In this document: piece by piece, positions 8,133-18,600 of the stretch | Layout of the letters: every line of letters starts with the position of its first letter | Position numbering within the stretch: position 1 is the first letter of the stretch | From: Burkholderia plantarii | GTDB lineage: Bacteria > Pseudomonadota > Gammaproteobacteria > Burkholderiales > Burkholderiaceae | DNA: 64,000 bases | Assembly (NCBI RefSeq): GCF_001411805.1 | Contig: NZ_CP007212.1 | Span: 186,001 to 250,000, forward strand | Direction of reading: 5' to 3' | Position numbers and translations under genes: made by a program | Notes under the pieces: generated by a model | The model's input: the letters and a program-made list of their open reading frames with translations, nothing else | What the model was told of the DNA's origin: nothing | The model's database searches: none

Positions 8133-8993
8133 GTGCTGATTATCGTGGGAACTCTCGTGACGTTGTTGTCCGTGTTTGGCGGCTACGCGCTCGCGGGCGG
8201 CCACCTGGGCGCCCTGATCCAGCCGCTCGAGATCCTGATGATCGTGGGTGCAGGGCTCGGTGCCTTCATCCTCGGCAACGGGGTCAAGACGATCAAGGCG
8301 ACGCTGCGCGTGCTGCCGGCGCTGTTCAAGAGCTCGAAATACACGAAGGCGCTGTACATGGAGTTGATGGCGCTGCTCTACGTGCTGCTCGCCAAGGCGC
8401 GCAAGGAAGGCACGCTGACGCTGGAAGCCGACATCGACGATCCGGAAAAGAGCCCGATCTTCACGCAGTACCCGAAGATCCTCGCCGACAAGCACATGGT
8501 CGAATTCCTGACCGACTACCTGCGCCTGATGGTGGGCGGCAACATGAACGCGTTCGAGATCGAGAGCCTGATGGACGAGGAAATCGAGACGCATCACGTC
8601 GAGGGCGAAGGCCCGGCCCATGCGCTCACGCGCGTCGGCGACGCGATGCCGGCGTTCGGGATCGTCGCGGCCGTGATGGGCGTGGTCCACACCATGGCCT
8701 CGGCCGACAAGCCGCCCGCGGTGCTCGGCGCGATGATCGCGCAGGCGCTGGTCGGTACGTTCCTCGGCATCCTGCTGTCCTACGGGCTGATCGGGCCGCT
8801 CGCGAGCCTCGCGGAGCAGCGCGTGGCCGAATCGACCAAGCTGCTCCAGTGCATCAAGGTCACCATTCTCGCGAGCCTGAACGGCTACGCGCCGGCGATT
8901 GCGGTGGAGTTCGGCCGCAAGGTGCTCTTCTCGACCGAACGCCCGTCGTTCGCCGAGCTCGAGGAGCACGTGCGCCGGGTGAAGGCGAAGTAA
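8133..8993 (+). CDS. motA: flagellar motor stator protein MotA
   Basis: MotA (286 residues) forms the proton-driven stator with MotB in the inner membrane. Translated from GTG it opens VLIIVGTLVTLLSVFGGYALAGGHLGAL, the usual first transmembrane helix; a second follows at about 30-52, and two more lie at about 165-220 (AFGIVAAVMGVVHTM, ALVGTFLGILLSYGLIGPLA). The large cytoplasmic loop between helices 2 and 3 touches the rotor protein FliG. GAGGGA precedes the GTG. A longer in-frame reading would add about 63 residues of non-family sequence across the sigma-28 promoter, so it was rejected. Confidence 0.96.
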   Translation: MLIIVGTLVTLLSVFGGYALAGGHLGALIQPLEILMIVGAGLGAFILGNGVKTIKATLRVLPALFKSSKYTKALYMELMALLYVLLAKARKEGTLTLEADIDDPEKSPIFTQYPKILADKHMVEFLTDYLRLMVGGNMNAFEIESLMDEEIETHHVEGEGPAHALTRVGDAMPAFGIVAAVMGVVHTMASADKPPAVLGAMIAQALVGTFLGILLSYGLIGPLASLAEQRVAESTKLLQCIKVTILASLNGYAPAIAVEFGRKVLFSTERPSFAELEEHVRRVKAK

Positions 8994-9008
8994 GCGGAGC
9001 GGCCGGCG

Positions 9009-10079
9009 ATGAGCAAGGGCAAGGATCGCGCGATCGTCGTCAAGCGGGTCGCGCCGGCGAAGAAAGGACACCACGGCGGTGCCTGGAAGCTCGCCTACGC
9101 GGACTTCATGACCGCGATGATGGCGTTCTTCCTGCTGATGTGGCTGCTGTCGGCCGTCACGCCGGTGCAGCTGAAGGGCATCGCCGACTATTTCAATACG
9201 CCGCTGAAGGCTGCGCTGTTCGGCAACGGCGACCGCAGCTCGCACGACTCGAGCATCATCCAGGGCGGCGGCTCGGACATCACGCGCAGCGACGCCGGCA
9301 CCACGCGCCGCACCGACGGCACCACCATGCTGGCCAACCGCCTGTCGCAGAACGGCCGCGACGACGAACACGACACCGATCCGGGTTCGCAGGATCGCGC
9401 CGAGCAGGCGCGGCTGCACGACCTGCAGATCAAGCTGATGGCCGCCATCGAGGCGAACCCGGTGCTGCGCCAGTTCAAGCAGCAGATCCGCATCGACTCG
9501 ACGCTGTCGGGGTTGCGCATCGAGATCGTCGACACGCAGAAGCGCCCGATGTTCGCCACGGCGAGCAACCAGGTCGAGCCCTACATGCGCGACATCCTGC
9601 GCGAGATCGGCAAGACCCTCAACGACGTGCCGAACCGCATCGTGATGCAGGGCCATACCGACGCCGTGCCTTACGCGGGCGGCGAGAAGGGCTACAGCAA
9701 CTGGGAGCTGTCGGCGGACCGCGCGAACGCGTCGCGACGCGAGCTGATCTCGGGCGGCATGGACGAAGCGAAGGTGCTGCGCGTGACGGGCCTGGCCTCG
9801 ACGCAGAACCTGAACAAGGCCGATCCGCTCGATCCGGAGAACCGCCGGATCAGCATCCTGGTGTTGAACCACAAGTCGGAAGTCGCGCTGATGCGCGACG
9901 ACGCGAACACGACGACGCTGTCGAACGACGCGGCCGGATCGCAGGCGCTGGCGCAGATCACCTCGCCGGCCAGGCCCGCGAAGCCGGCGACGTCGGGCGC
10001 GCCCGCCCCGGTGGCCATGCCTGCGCCGGTGATGGCGCCTGCCCCGGCGGTGGCGCCGGCGCGGCCCGCCGCCCACTGA
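9009..10079 (+). CDS. motB: flagellar motor stator protein MotB
   Basis: MotB (356 residues) anchors the stator to peptidoglycan and carries the proton-accepting Asp32 in LAYADFMTAMMAFFLLMWLLS, the single transmembrane helix. Residues about 60-120 are a flexible linker. The OmpA-like peptidoglycan-binding domain runs from about 165 to 290 with NRIVMQGHTDAVPY and the ADRANASRRELI segment. The last 45 residues are an Ala/Pro tail (PAPVMAPAPAVAPARPAAH) beyond the usual end. It starts 15 bp after motA, so the two form one transcript. Confidence 0.96.
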   Translation: MSKGKDRAIVVKRVAPAKKGHHGGAWKLAYADFMTAMMAFFLLMWLLSAVTPVQLKGIADYFNTPLKAALFGNGDRSSHDSSIIQGGGSDITRSDAGTTRRTDGTTMLANRLSQNGRDDEHDTDPGSQDRAEQARLHDLQIKLMAAIEANPVLRQFKQQIRIDSTLSGLRIEIVDTQKRPMFATASNQVEPYMRDILREIGKTLNDVPNRIVMQGHTDAVPYAGGEKGYSNWELSADRANASRRELISGGMDEAKVLRVTGLASTQNLNKADPLDPENRRISILVLNHKSEVALMRDDANTTTLSNDAAGSQALAQITSPARPAKPATSGAPAPVAMPAPVMAPAPAVAPARPAAH

Positions 10080-10100
10080 CGTGATTACGGACCGAACGAC

Positions 10101-10475
10101 ATGATCCGCTCCATCCTCGCCATCGACGATTCCGCGACCATGCGCGGGCTGTTGCAGGTGACGCTCGCCGACGCCGGTTACGACGTGACCGTGGCGGCCG
10201 ACGGCGAGCACGCGCTGGAGCTCGCGGCGGCGATCGCCTTCGACCTGGTGGTGACCGACCATCACATGCCGGGCAAGAACGGGCTCGACGTGATCCGCAC
10301 GCTGCGCACGCGGGGCACGTACCGGCAGACGCCGATCCTGGTGCTGACGACGGAGAGCAGTGACACATTCAAGGCGGCCGCGCGTGACGCGGGCGCCACG
10401 GGCTGGATCGAGAAACCGCTCGAACCGGACACGCTACTCGACCTCGTCGCCGCGCTGGCGCCGAGCCATCCGTAG
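10101..10475 (+). CDS. CheY-like single-domain response regulator (first copy)
   Basis: A 124-residue receiver domain with no output domain. The acidic pocket is IDDS (Asp9, Asp10), the phospho-acceptor Asp53 lies in VVTDHHMPGKNG, the switch Thr in LVLTTES and the conserved Lys in WIEKPLEP. It sits between motB and cheA, separate from the second cheY just before cheZ. In chemotaxis clusters with two such proteins, one commonly acts on the motor and the other as a phosphate sink; its position before cheA and weaker likeness to motor-binding CheY make the second copy (18.2 kb) the better motor candidate. That division is inference. Confidence 0.9.
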   Translation: MIRSILAIDDSATMRGLLQVTLADAGYDVTVAADGEHALELAAAIAFDLVVTDHHMPGKNGLDVIRTLRTRGTYRQTPILVLTTESSDTFKAAARDAGATGWIEKPLEPDTLLDLVAALAPSHP

Positions 10476-10543
10476 CGTCGCCGGCAAGCGGCCGACCGCC
10501 CCCCAACACGACGCCCAAACGACGACTTCGACGTGGATCCGGC

Positions 10544-12817
10544 ATGACTCTCGACATTACCCAGTTCTATCAGACGTTCTTCGACGAGGCCGACGAGCTG
10601 CTCGCGCAGATGGAGCAGCTGCTGCTCGGTCTGGACGCCGGCTCGCCGGACCCGGAGGACCTCGCCGCGATTTTCCGCGCGGCCCATTCGATCAAGGGCG
10701 GCGCGGCGACCTTCGGTTTCGCGGCCCTGACCGACACCACCCACATCCTCGAATCGCTGCTCGATCGCGCGCGCAATCACGAGATCACGCTGACCGTGCC
10801 GATGATCGACGCGTTCCTCGAGACCAAGGACGTGCTCTCGGAGCAGCTGGCCGACTACCGCGCGAGCGCCGAGCCGGACGCGGCCGCCGCGGCGGCGATC
10901 TGCGCCAAGCTCGAATCGCTGCTGAAGGAGGCGCTCGGCGGCGGTGCCGCGCCGGCCGCCGCCGCGCCGGCGCCGGTGGCGGCCGCCCCGGCCGCTGCCT
11001 CGGAGCCTGACTCGGACACCGATCTCGAAAGCGCGTTCGCGGCTGCCGCGGCCGAATTCGATTCGGCCACGGGCGGCGCGCCCGAGCACGTCGTGACGCA
11101 GGCCGTGGAGGCCGCTCATCCGGGCGCCGAAGGCGGCGAGGCCGAAGGCGGCGCGCAGGAAGGCCCGCACCTGAAGGTCGTGCTGACCGGGGTGGACGCC
11201 AAGGACCGCGAACTGCTGGTCGAGGAACTCGGCAACCTGGGCAACATCGTCGAGCGCAGCGAATCGGGCGATGCGCTGACGCTGTGGCTCGAGAGCGACG
11301 TGCCGTCCGACGATATCGTCGCCGTGCTCTGCTTCGTGATCGACGAGAGCCAGATCGCGATCGGCCGCGGCACCGCGCCGGGCGCGGGCGGGCCGGCCGA
11401 GATCCTCGGCGCGGTCGACGAACACGACGCGCATGACGAACACGACGACGCGCCGGCACCGGCCGCCGAGGCCCGCCCGGCCGCGGCCAGCGCGCCGGCG
11501 GCGGCCCCGGCCGCGGCACCCGCGGCGGCACCGGCCGCGGCGCACGCCGACGGCGACGCGGCCAAGCCGGCCGCCCAGGCGGAAGACCGCCGCGCCCGCG
11601 CGCATCCGGCCGCGGCCGGCGCCGAGGGCAGTTCGATCCGCGTCGGCGTGGAGAAGGTCGACCAGCTGATCAACCTGGTCGGCGAACTCGTGATCACGCA
11701 GGCGATGCTGGCCGAGACCGCCAACGCGTTCGACCCGGCGCTGCACGACCGCCTGTTCAACGGCATGGCGCAGCTCGAGCGCAACGCGCGCGACCTGCAG
11801 GAAGCGGTGATGTCGATCCGCATGATGCCGATGGACTACGTGTTCAGCCGCTTCCCGCGCCTCGTGCGCGACCTGGCCGCGAAGCTCGGCAAGGAAGTGG
11901 AGCTGGTCACGTTCGGCCAGGCGACCGAACTCGACAAGAGCCTGATCGAACGCATCATCGATCCGCTCACCCACCTCGTGCGCAACAGCCTCGACCATGG
12001 CATCGAAACGGTCGAGCGCCGCCGCGCGGCGGGCAAGGACGCGGTCGGCCAGCTGGTGCTGTCGGCCGCGCACCACGGCGGCAACATCGTGATCGAGGTC
12101 AGCGACGACGGGGCCGGCCTGAACCGCGAGCGGATCCTGAAGAAGGCCGCGCAGCAGGGCATCCCGGTGTCCGACACGATCAGCGACGAGGAAGTCTGGA
12201 ACCTGATCTTCGCGCCGGGCTTCTCGACTGCCGAGACCATCACCGACGTGTCGGGCCGCGGCGTCGGCATGGACGTGGTCAAGCGAAACATCCAGTCGAT
12301 GGGCGGCCATGTCGAGATCTCGTCGACGGCCGGGCGCGGCACCACCACGCGCATCGTGCTGCCGCTCACGCTGGCGATCCTCGACGGCATGTCCGTCAAG
12401 GTCGGCAACGAGATCTTCATCCTGCCGCTGAACTTCGTGATGGAGTCGCTGCAGCCGGCCGCCGCCGACATCTACACGGTCGGCAACGGCGAACGCGTGG
12501 TGCGCGTGCGCGGCGAATACCTGCCGCTGGTGGCGCTGCATGAAGTCTTCTCGGTGTGCGACGCACGTACCGACCCGACCCAGGGCATCGTCACCATCAT
12601 GGAGACCGAGGGGCGCCGTTTCGCGATGCTGATCGACGAGCTGGTGGGCCAGCAGCAGGTGGTGGTGAAGAACCTCGAGACCAACTATCGCAAGGTACAC
12701 GGCATTTCCGCCGCGACCATTCTCGGCGACGGCAGCGTGGCGCTGATCGTCGACGTGGCCGCCCTCAACCGCGACGCCCGCACCGCCCATGGCGCGGGCG
12801 CGCTCGCGACTTTCTAA
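10544..12817 (+). CDS. cheA: chemotaxis histidine kinase CheA
   Basis: CheA (757 residues) autophosphorylates in response to receptor state and passes phosphate to CheY and CheB. Domains in order: P1/Hpt with phospho-His48 in [16 protein letters not shown]; an Ala-rich linker; P2 at about 205-275; a second, very Ala/Pro-rich linker at about 290-355; P3 dimerisation and P4 kinase with H-box [11 protein letters not shown]-box and G boxes DDGAGLN and [12 protein letters not shown]; and a C-terminal CheW-like P5 ([16 protein letters not shown] onwards). All catalytic boxes are intact. A 69-bp gap separates it from the upstream response-regulator gene and cheW starts 34 bp downstream. Confidence 0.97.
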   Translation: MTLDITQFYQTFFDEADELLAQMEQLLLGLDAGSPDPEDLAAIFRAAHSIKGGAATFGFAALTDTTHILESLLDRARNHEITLTVPMIDAFLETKDVLSEQLADYRASAEPDAAAAAAICAKLESLLKEALGGGAAPAAAAPAPVAAAPAAASEPDSDTDLESAFAAAAAEFDSATGGAPEHVVTQAVEAAHPGAEGGEAEGGAQEGPHLKVVLTGVDAKDRELLVEELGNLGNIVERSESGDALTLWLESDVPSDDIVAVLCFVIDESQIAIGRGTAPGAGGPAEILGAVDEHDAHDEHDDAPAPAAEARPAAASAPAAAPAAAPAAAPAAAHADGDAAKPAAQAEDRRARAHPAAAGAEGSSIRVGVEKVDQLINLVGELVITQAMLAETANAFDPALHDRLFNGMAQLERNARDLQEAVMSIRMMPMDYVFSRFPRLVRDLAAKLGKEVELVTFGQATELDKSLIERIIDPLTHLVRNSLDHGIETVERRRAAGKDAVGQLVLSAAHHGGNIVIEVSDDGAGLNRERILKKAAQQGIPVSDTISDEEVWNLIFAPGFSTAETITDVSGRGVGMDVVKRNIQSMGGHVEISSTAGRGTTTRIVLPLTLAILDGMSVKVGNEIFILPLNFVMESLQPAAADIYTVGNGERVVRVRGEYLPLVALHEVFSVCDARTDPTQGIVTIMETEGRRFAMLIDELVGQQQVVVKNLETNYRKVHGISAATILGDGSVALIVDVAALNRDARTAHGAGALATF

Positions 12818-12851
12818 CCGTCACGCGGCTTCGGCCGCACTGGAGGACAAC

Positions 12852-13385
12852 GTGTCCGAAGTCCATTCGATGCAAACGGCGGCCGCGGGCGCGGGCGCCA
12901 GCAACCGCCGCGACGCCGCGCAAGCCGATGCGGCCGGTCAGGAGTTCCTCGTCTTCACGCTCGGCGACGAGGAATACGGTATCGACATCCTGAAGGTGCA
13001 GGAAATCCGCGGCTACGACAGCGTCACGCGGATCGCCAACGCCCCCGAGTTCATCAAGGGCGTGATCAACCTGCGCGGCATCATCGTGCCGATCGTCGAC
13101 ATGCGCATCAAGTTCCATCTCGGGCGCATCGACTACGACCACCAGACGGTGGTGATCATCCTGAACGTCGCGCATCGCGTGGTCGGGATGGTGGTGGACG
13201 GCGTGTCCGACGTGCTGACGCTGACCCCCGACCAGGTCATGCCGGCGCCGGAGTTCGGCGCGACGCTGACCACCGAGTACCTGACGGGCCTCGGCACCGT
13301 GGACGGCCGGATGCTGATCCTGATGGACATCGAAAAGCTGATGACGAGCCGCGAGATGGCCCTCATCGACGAGTTCCGCGCCTGA
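12852..13385 (+). CDS. cheW: chemotaxis coupling protein CheW
   Basis: CheW (177 residues) links receptors to CheA in the polar arrays. After about 32 variable Ala-rich residues the conserved double beta-barrel domain begins at [25 protein letters not shown] and continues through [22 protein letters not shown], the classic CheW core, and [11 protein letters not shown]. The start is the GTG at 12,852, preceded by TGGAGGA; reading further upstream would overlap the end of cheA in a different frame. It sits between cheA and the receptor gene, so receptor, adaptor and kinase are made together. Confidence 0.95.
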   Translation: MSEVHSMQTAAAGAGASNRRDAAQADAAGQEFLVFTLGDEEYGIDILKVQEIRGYDSVTRIANAPEFIKGVINLRGIIVPIVDMRIKFHLGRIDYDHQTVVIILNVAHRVVGMVVDGVSDVLTLTPDQVMPAPEFGATLTTEYLTGLGTVDGRMLILMDIEKLMTSREMALIDEFRA

Positions 13386-13410
13386 ACGGCGCCTCCGGGG
13401 GAGACTGAAG

Positions 13411-15402
13411 ATGCTGCAGAACTGGTCGATCCGTACGACGCTGACCGCGGTCAGCATGTCGTTCGTGCTTCTTACCGCCGTGGTCGGCGGGCTCGGCCTC
13501 GTCGCGCTGAAGCACACGGGCGGCGCGCTCGACGAGATCGTGGGCGGCGACATGCCGGCCATCCATGCGCTCAGCGACACCTCGTCCTATCTGCTGCGCA
13601 CGCGCGTCGCGCTCGATCGGGTGCGCGCGCTGACGGAGTCCGGCAACGTCGAGGAAACGCAGAGCGCGCTGAACCGCGCGCTGGCGCTGTATGACACCTC
13701 GGCCAAGAACTGGCAGGCGTTCCAGGACGCGAAGAAGGTGGGCGTGGACAGCACGCTGGCCGACGAGGTCGCCACGCGCCACAGCGCGCTCACGGCCGCC
13801 GTCGATTCCGAGTTCGCCGCGATCAAGGGCGGCGACATCGCCGCTTACCACGCGATCGCCGACGCGCAGATCAGCCCGATGTTCGTGGCCTACGACGGCG
13901 CCGTGGCGTCGGTGCTCGACGTGCTGGTGAAGCGGGTGGGCTCGCACCGCGAGAACACCCAGCGGCAGATCGCGCTGATGACCACCTGCATCGCGGTCGG
14001 CATCGGTCTCGCGTTCCTGATGGTGTTCGGCGTGCGCGTCACGCTGCGCCGGCTGATCGTCGGGCCGCTCGAGCGCGCCATCGGCCAGTTCGAGCGGATC
14101 GCCGCGGGCGACCTGTCCGAGCGCGTGCGCGAGCACGGCACCAACGAGATCGGCCGCCTGTTCGGCGGCATCGGCCGGATGCAGAAGGCGATGACCGAGA
14201 TGGTGAAGTCCGTGCATCGCGGCGCCGAGTCGATCGACGTCGGCGCGCACGAGATCGCCACCGGCAACGTGGATCTCTCGCAGCGCACCGAGCAGCAGGC
14301 CGCCTCGCTGCAGGAAACCGCCTCCAGCATGGAGCAGCTGACCGGCACCGTGCGCCAGAACGCCGAGAACGCGCGCCAGGCGAGCCAGCTGGCCGTCAAC
14401 GCGTCGGACATCGCCACGCGCGGCGGCCAGGTGGTCAGCGAGGTCGTCACGACCATGCAGGCGATCTCGGTCAGCTCGAACAAGGTGGTCGACATCATCG
14501 GCACCATCGAAGGCATCGCGTTCCAGACCAACATCCTGGCGCTGAACGCGGCCGTGGAGGCGGCGCGGGCCGGCGAGCAGGGCCGCGGCTTCGCGGTGGT
14601 GGCCGGCGAGGTGCGCTCGCTCGCGCAGCGCAGCGCCAGCGCCGCCAAGGAAATCAAGCAGTTGATCGGCGACTCGGCCGACAACGTCAAGAGCGGCTCC
14701 GAGCTGGTCGGCCGCGCCGGCGACACGATGGCCGAGATCGTGCAGGCGGTGCGCCGCGTGACCGACATCATCGGCGAGATCAGCGCCGCGTCGCACGAGC
14801 AGTCCACCGGCATCGAGCAGATCAACCGCGCGGTCGGCCAGATGGATGCCGTCACGCAGCAGAACGCGGCGCTCGTCGAGCAGGCCGCGGCCGCCGCCGC
14901 CTCGCTCGAGGACCAGACGCGCCAGCTGAAGGGCGTGGTCGCGGGCTGGCGCGTGGAGGGCGGCACCGCCGCGCTTGCGCAGGCCGCGGCCGAACCGGTG
15001 CTGCGCGCACCGGCTCCGCAGCCGGTGCGTCCGTCGAAGCCGGCCGCGCCCGTCAAGCACGCGGCGTCGGCAGCCGCCGCGACGGCGCATGCCGGCCATG
15101 CCGCGCCGGCTTCGGATTCGGCGAAGGAACACGCATCGGCCGAACCGGACGCCACGCCGACCGCCGCGCCGGCCGAACCGGTTGCCGCCAGGGCGAAGAC
15201 GCCGCGCCGTCCGGCGGCCGGCACCGCCCGCAGCGGTGGCGCGGCCGTGTCGGCCGGCGCCGCCGCGAAGTCGGCCTATGCGCCGCGCACGGCCAAAGCG
15301 GCCACCGACGGCGGCGCGCTGAAGCGCCCGGCGCTCGGCGGCGAGCCGAAGCCGGCGGTGACCGCCTCGGCCGGTTCCGACGACGACTGGGAAACCTTCT
15401 GA
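13411..15402 (+). CDS. methyl-accepting chemotaxis protein with C-terminal CheR tether
   Basis: A 663-residue transmembrane chemoreceptor. Helix TM1 is at about 9-31, the periplasmic four-helix-bundle ligand domain at 32-185, TM2 at about 187-210 ([19 protein letters not shown]), then HAMP. The signalling hairpin tip is [36 protein letters not shown], with flanking Gln/Glu-rich methylation helices. A long Ala/Pro linker then leads to a C-terminal DDDWETF, which resembles the NWETF pentapeptide that docks CheR (and CheB) on the high-abundance receptors Tar and Tsr. The ligand is unknown. It lies between cheW and cheR, which supports a role as a main receptor. Confidence 0.94.
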   Translation: MLQNWSIRTTLTAVSMSFVLLTAVVGGLGLVALKHTGGALDEIVGGDMPAIHALSDTSSYLLRTRVALDRVRALTESGNVEETQSALNRALALYDTSAKNWQAFQDAKKVGVDSTLADEVATRHSALTAAVDSEFAAIKGGDIAAYHAIADAQISPMFVAYDGAVASVLDVLVKRVGSHRENTQRQIALMTTCIAVGIGLAFLMVFGVRVTLRRLIVGPLERAIGQFERIAAGDLSERVREHGTNEIGRLFGGIGRMQKAMTEMVKSVHRGAESIDVGAHEIATGNVDLSQRTEQQAASLQETASSMEQLTGTVRQNAENARQASQLAVNASDIATRGGQVVSEVVTTMQAISVSSNKVVDIIGTIEGIAFQTNILALNAAVEAARAGEQGRGFAVVAGEVRSLAQRSASAAKEIKQLIGDSADNVKSGSELVGRAGDTMAEIVQAVRRVTDIIGEISAASHEQSTGIEQINRAVGQMDAVTQQNAALVEQAAAAAASLEDQTRQLKGVVAGWRVEGGTAALAQAAAEPVLRAPAPQPVRPSKPAAPVKHAASAAAATAHAGHAAPASDSAKEHASAEPDATPTAAPAEPVAARAKTPRRPAAGTARSGGAAVSAGAAAKSAYAPRTAKAATDGGALKRPALGGEPKPAVTASAGSDDDWETF

Positions 15403-15412
15403 GCCATCCGCG

Positions 15413-16399
15413 ATGAACGCCGCCGCCCGCCCCGCATCCCGACTCGAGCTTCCGTCGTCGCCGTCCCGCACGACGGAGGCCGGCCGTGATTTCGCATTCA
15501 CCGGTGAGGACTTCGCGCGAATCCGCGCGCTGATCCACCGGCGCGCGGGCATTTCGCTGTCCGATCACAAGCGCGACATGGCCTACAGCCGGCTCGCGCG
15601 GCGGCTGCGCACGCTCGGCCTCGACAGTTTCCGCGACTACCTCGACCGGCTCGAACGCGACAACGATCCGGTGGAGTGGGAGGCGTTCACCAACGCGCTG
15701 ACCACCAACCTGACCGCGTTCTTCCGCGAGGCGCACCACTTCCCGATCCTCGCGGAGTTCGTGAAGACGCGCGCCACGCCGGTCTCGGTCTGGTGCTCGG
15801 CGGCCTCCACCGGCGAGGAGCCGTACACGATCGCGATCACGCTGCTCGAGGCGCTCGGCCCGTCGGCCGCGCGCTCGGCGACGATCCTCGCGACCGACCT
15901 CGATACCCAGGTGCTCGAGAAGGCGCGTGCGGGCGTCTACACGTTCGACCAGGTCAAGCACCTCTCGCAGGAGCGGCTGCGCCGCTTCTTCCTGAAGGGC
16001 ACCGGCCCGCAGGCGGGGCGCGTGAAGGTGCGCCCCGAGCTCAAGCAGATGATCCGCTTCGAGCCGCTGAACCTGACCGACGCCGACTACGGCATCAGCA
16101 GCCAGAGCTTCGACGTGATCTTCTGCCGTAACGTGATGATCTACTTCGACAAGCCGACCCAGGCCCAGGTGCTGACGCGCTTCGAGCCGCTGCTCAAGCC
16201 GGGCGGCCTGCTGTTCGCCGGCCATTCGGAGAATTTCTCCTACGTGACGCAGGCGTTCCGGCTGCGCGGCCAGACCGTCTACGAGCGCACGCGCGACGCG
16301 GGTCCGGCCGGCACGGCGCGCCCGCGTGCGCGGCCTGCCGCCGAGGCGCCGGCCGGCGCCGCCGATGCCGCGCCGAGCCTGGCCGGGGAGGACGCATGA
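15413..16399 (+). CDS. cheR: chemoreceptor methyltransferase CheR
   Basis: CheR (328 residues) methylates receptor glutamates with S-adenosylmethionine for adaptation. The N-terminal helical domain (to about residue 110) binds the substrate helix; the catalytic domain has the SAM-binding [15 protein letters not shown] motif near residue 125, [12 protein letters not shown], and [17 protein letters not shown]. About 30 Ala-rich residues extend each end beyond the E. coli protein. Its last codons overlap the cheD start by 4 bp (ATGA), showing tight translational coupling. The upstream receptor ends in a WETF tether, the docking site this enzyme would use. Confidence 0.95.
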   Translation: MNAAARPASRLELPSSPSRTTEAGRDFAFTGEDFARIRALIHRRAGISLSDHKRDMAYSRLARRLRTLGLDSFRDYLDRLERDNDPVEWEAFTNALTTNLTAFFREAHHFPILAEFVKTRATPVSVWCSAASTGEEPYTIAITLLEALGPSAARSATILATDLDTQVLEKARAGVYTFDQVKHLSQERLRRFFLKGTGPQAGRVKVRPELKQMIRFEPLNLTDADYGISSQSFDVIFCRNVMIYFDKPTQAQVLTRFEPLLKPGGLLFAGHSENFSYVTQAFRLRGQTVYERTRDAGPAGTARPRARPAAEAPAGAADAAPSLAGEDA

Positions 16400-17091
16400 G
16401 CGCCGCACTGCCGATCGCGACCAACCACTATTTCGACAACCACTTCGGCCGTCCCGGCGTGAAGCTGCTGCCGAACGAGTTCTTCACCACGCGCGAGGAC
16501 ATGGTGCTCGTCACCGTGCTCGGCTCGTGCGTGGCCGCCTGCCTGCACGACCCGTTCGCCGGGCTCGGCGGCATGAACCACTTCATGCTGCCCGACGACG
16601 GCGCCGACGTGCGCGCCACCGCGTCCGACTCGATGCGCTACGGCGCCTACGCGATGGAAGTGCTGATCAACGAACTGATCAAGGCGGGCGGGCGGCGCGA
16701 GCGCTTCGAGGCCAAGGTGTTCGGCGGCGCGGCCGTGCTGGCGGGCATGACCACCATCAACATCGGCGATCGCAACGCCGATTTCGTGCGCCGCTACCTG
16801 GCGCTCGAGAAGATCCGCATCGCCGCCGAGGATCTGCAGGGCGTGCATCCGCGCAAGGTCGCGTTCATGCCCCGCACCGGCCAGGCGATGGTCAAGAAAC
16901 TGCGGCTGTCGGTACCCGGCGTGGCGGAGCGCGAAGCCGAGCTCGCCCGGTCGGCTGCCGACGCGAAAGCCGCCCGCGCGCAACGTGCGCGCGCCCATGT
17001 CGAACTGTTTTCCGCGCCGGCGTCGCCGAAGCCGCGCGTCGAACTGTTCGGCTCATCGGCCGCGGCCGGAACAAAAAAGCAGGAGGCCTGA
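16396..17091 (+). CDS. cheD: chemoreceptor glutamine deamidase CheD
   Basis: CheD (231 residues) deamidates specific receptor glutamines to glutamate and can also modulate CheC/CheY-type signalling in species that have them. The catalytic pair is visible as Cys45 in [13 protein letters not shown] and His62 in [10 protein letters not shown], with the Thr of the triad in the following strand. The final 50 residues are Ala/Arg-rich and probably disordered. The ATG overlaps the cheR stop. A strong AGGAGG for cheB lies inside its last codons. No cheC occurs nearby; cheZ fills the phosphatase role instead. Confidence 0.94.
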   Translation: MSAALPIATNHYFDNHFGRPGVKLLPNEFFTTREDMVLVTVLGSCVAACLHDPFAGLGGMNHFMLPDDGADVRATASDSMRYGAYAMEVLINELIKAGGRRERFEAKVFGGAAVLAGMTTINIGDRNADFVRRYLALEKIRIAAEDLQGVHPRKVAFMPRTGQAMVKKLRLSVPGVAEREAELARSAADAKAARAQRARAHVELFSAPASPKPRVELFGSSAAAGTKKQEA

Positions 17092-17096
17092 GCACC

Positions 17097-18164
17097 GTGC
17101 AGAAAATCAAGGTATTGTGCGTCGACGATTCGGCGCTGATCCGCAGTCTGATGACCGAGATCATCAATGGACAGCCCGACATGACGGTGGTGGCAACGGC
17201 ACCGGACCCGCTCGTCGCGCGCGAACTGATCAAGCAGCACAACCCGGACGTGCTGACGCTCGACGTCGAAATGCCCCGCATGGACGGGCTCGATTTCCTC
17301 GAACGCCTGATGCGCTTGCGTCCGATGCCGGTGGTGATGGTATCGTCTCTGACCGAGCGCGGCTCCGAGATCACGCTGCGCGCGCTGGAGCTCGGCGCGG
17401 TTGATTTTGTCACGAAACCGCGGGTCGGGATTCGCGACGGCATGCTCGATTATTCGGAACGGCTGGCCGACAAGATCCGCGCGGCCGCGCGCGCGCGCGT
17501 GCGGCAGGCGGCGCCGGCCCGGCCGGCCTCGGCGGGCGGCCACGCGGGCGCGCCGCTGATGAACAATCCGCTCGTCAGTACCGAGAAACTGCTGATCGTC
17601 GGCGCGTCGACGGGCGGCACCGAGGCGATTCGCGAACTGCTGGTGCCGCTGCCGCCCGATGCGCCCGCGGTGCTGATCGCGCAGCACATGCCGCCCGGTT
17701 TCACCAAGTCGTTCGCGCAACGCCTGAACACGCTGTGCCGGATCGCGGTGAAGGAGGCCGAACACGGCGAGCGGGTGCTGCCGGGACATGCGTACATCGC
17801 GCCCGGGCACGCACATTTGTTGCTTGCCCGCAGCGGCGCGAACTACCTCGCGCACCTGTCGGACGAGCCGCCGGTGAACCGGCACCGCCCGTCGGTGGAC
17901 GTGCTGTTCCGCTCGGCCGCGACGCACGCGGGCAAGAATGCAATCGGCGTGATCCTGACCGGCATGGGCCGCGACGGCGCGGCCGGCCTGCTCGAAATGA
18001 AGCGCGCGGGCGCCCACACGTTCGCGCAGGACGAGGCGAGCTGCGTGGTGTTCGGCATGCCGCGCGAGGCGATCGCGCTCGGCGGCGCCGACGAGGTGGT
18101 GCCGCTCTCGGAAATGAGCCGGCGCGTGCTGGCCTCGATGGGCGAGCGGGTGCAGCGCGTCTGA
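17097..18164 (+). CDS. cheB: chemoreceptor methylesterase/deamidase CheB
   Basis: CheB (355 residues) removes receptor methyl groups when phosphorylated by CheA. The receiver domain has VDDS and phospho-Asp56 in [11 protein letters not shown], with the switch Thr/Ser in MVSSLTERG and Lys in VTKPR. After a linker (about 125-160) the esterase domain carries nucleophile Ser171 in [10 protein letters not shown], His197 in IAQHMPPGF and the Asp of LTGMGRDGA. The GTG at 17,097 was chosen because AGGAGG lies 8 nt upstream and the product begins exactly at the receiver; the frame is open upstream but overlaps cheR and cheD. Confidence 0.95.
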   Translation: MQKIKVLCVDDSALIRSLMTEIINGQPDMTVVATAPDPLVARELIKQHNPDVLTLDVEMPRMDGLDFLERLMRLRPMPVVMVSSLTERGSEITLRALELGAVDFVTKPRVGIRDGMLDYSERLADKIRAAARARVRQAAPARPASAGGHAGAPLMNNPLVSTEKLLIVGASTGGTEAIRELLVPLPPDAPAVLIAQHMPPGFTKSFAQRLNTLCRIAVKEAEHGERVLPGHAYIAPGHAHLLLARSGANYLAHLSDEPPVNRHRPSVDVLFRSAATHAGKNAIGVILTGMGRDGAAGLLEMKRAGAHTFAQDEASCVVFGMPREAIALGGADEVVPLSEMSRRVLASMGERVQRV

Positions 18165-18203
18165 CGGCGCCGCCGGATGACTGAATTTTGTAGAGGAATG
18201 GTG

Positions 18204-18599
18204 ATGGACAAGAACATGAAAATTCTGGTTGTGGACGACTTTCCGACGATGCGCCGGATCGTTCGCAACCTGCTCAAGGAACTCGGCTACGGCAACGTGG
18301 ACGAGGCCGAGGATGGTGCCGCCGGGCTCGCGCGCCTGAAGGGCGGCGGCTTCGACTTCGTGATCTCGGACTGGAACATGCCGAATCTCGACGGTCTGGC
18401 GATGCTCAAGGAGATCCGCGCCGACGCCGCCCTGTCGCACCTGCCGGTGCTGATGGTGACGGCCGAGTCGAAGAAGGAGAACATCATCGCGGCCGCCCAG
18501 GCGGGTGCGAGCGGTTACGTCGTGAAGCCGTTCACCGCGGCGACGCTCGACGAAAAATTGAACAAGATTCTTGAAAAGATGGCGAAGACGGGGAGCTGA
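18204..18599 (+). CDS. cheY: chemotaxis response regulator CheY
   Basis: The motor-binding CheY, 131 residues: phosphorylated by CheA it binds FliM and changes rotor direction. Pocket residues are VVDDF (Asp11, Asp12), phospho-Asp56 in [12 protein letters not shown], Thr in MVTAES and Lys in YVVKPF; the WNMPNLDG and [18 protein letters not shown] stretches match enteric CheY closely. The ATG at 18,204 has AGAGGA at a proper distance; two in-frame ATGs slightly upstream do not. Its stop is separated from the cheZ ATG by one base, so CheY and its phosphatase are cotranslated. Confidence 0.96.
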   Translation: MDKNMKILVVDDFPTMRRIVRNLLKELGYGNVDEAEDGAAGLARLKGGGFDFVISDWNMPNLDGLAMLKEIRADAALSHLPVLMVTAESKKENIIAAAQAGASGYVVKPFTAATLDEKLNKILEKMAKTGS

Positions 18600-18600
18600 G

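Noticed and set aside
8037..12790. Very long open frames on the minus strand opposite motA, motB and cheA (742 and 842 codons)
   Set aside because: They mirror the G/C-rich third positions of the plus-strand genes, are dominated by Arg, His, Ala and Gly, and have no ribosome binding site or family resemblance, while the plus strand encodes clear MotA, MotB and CheA.
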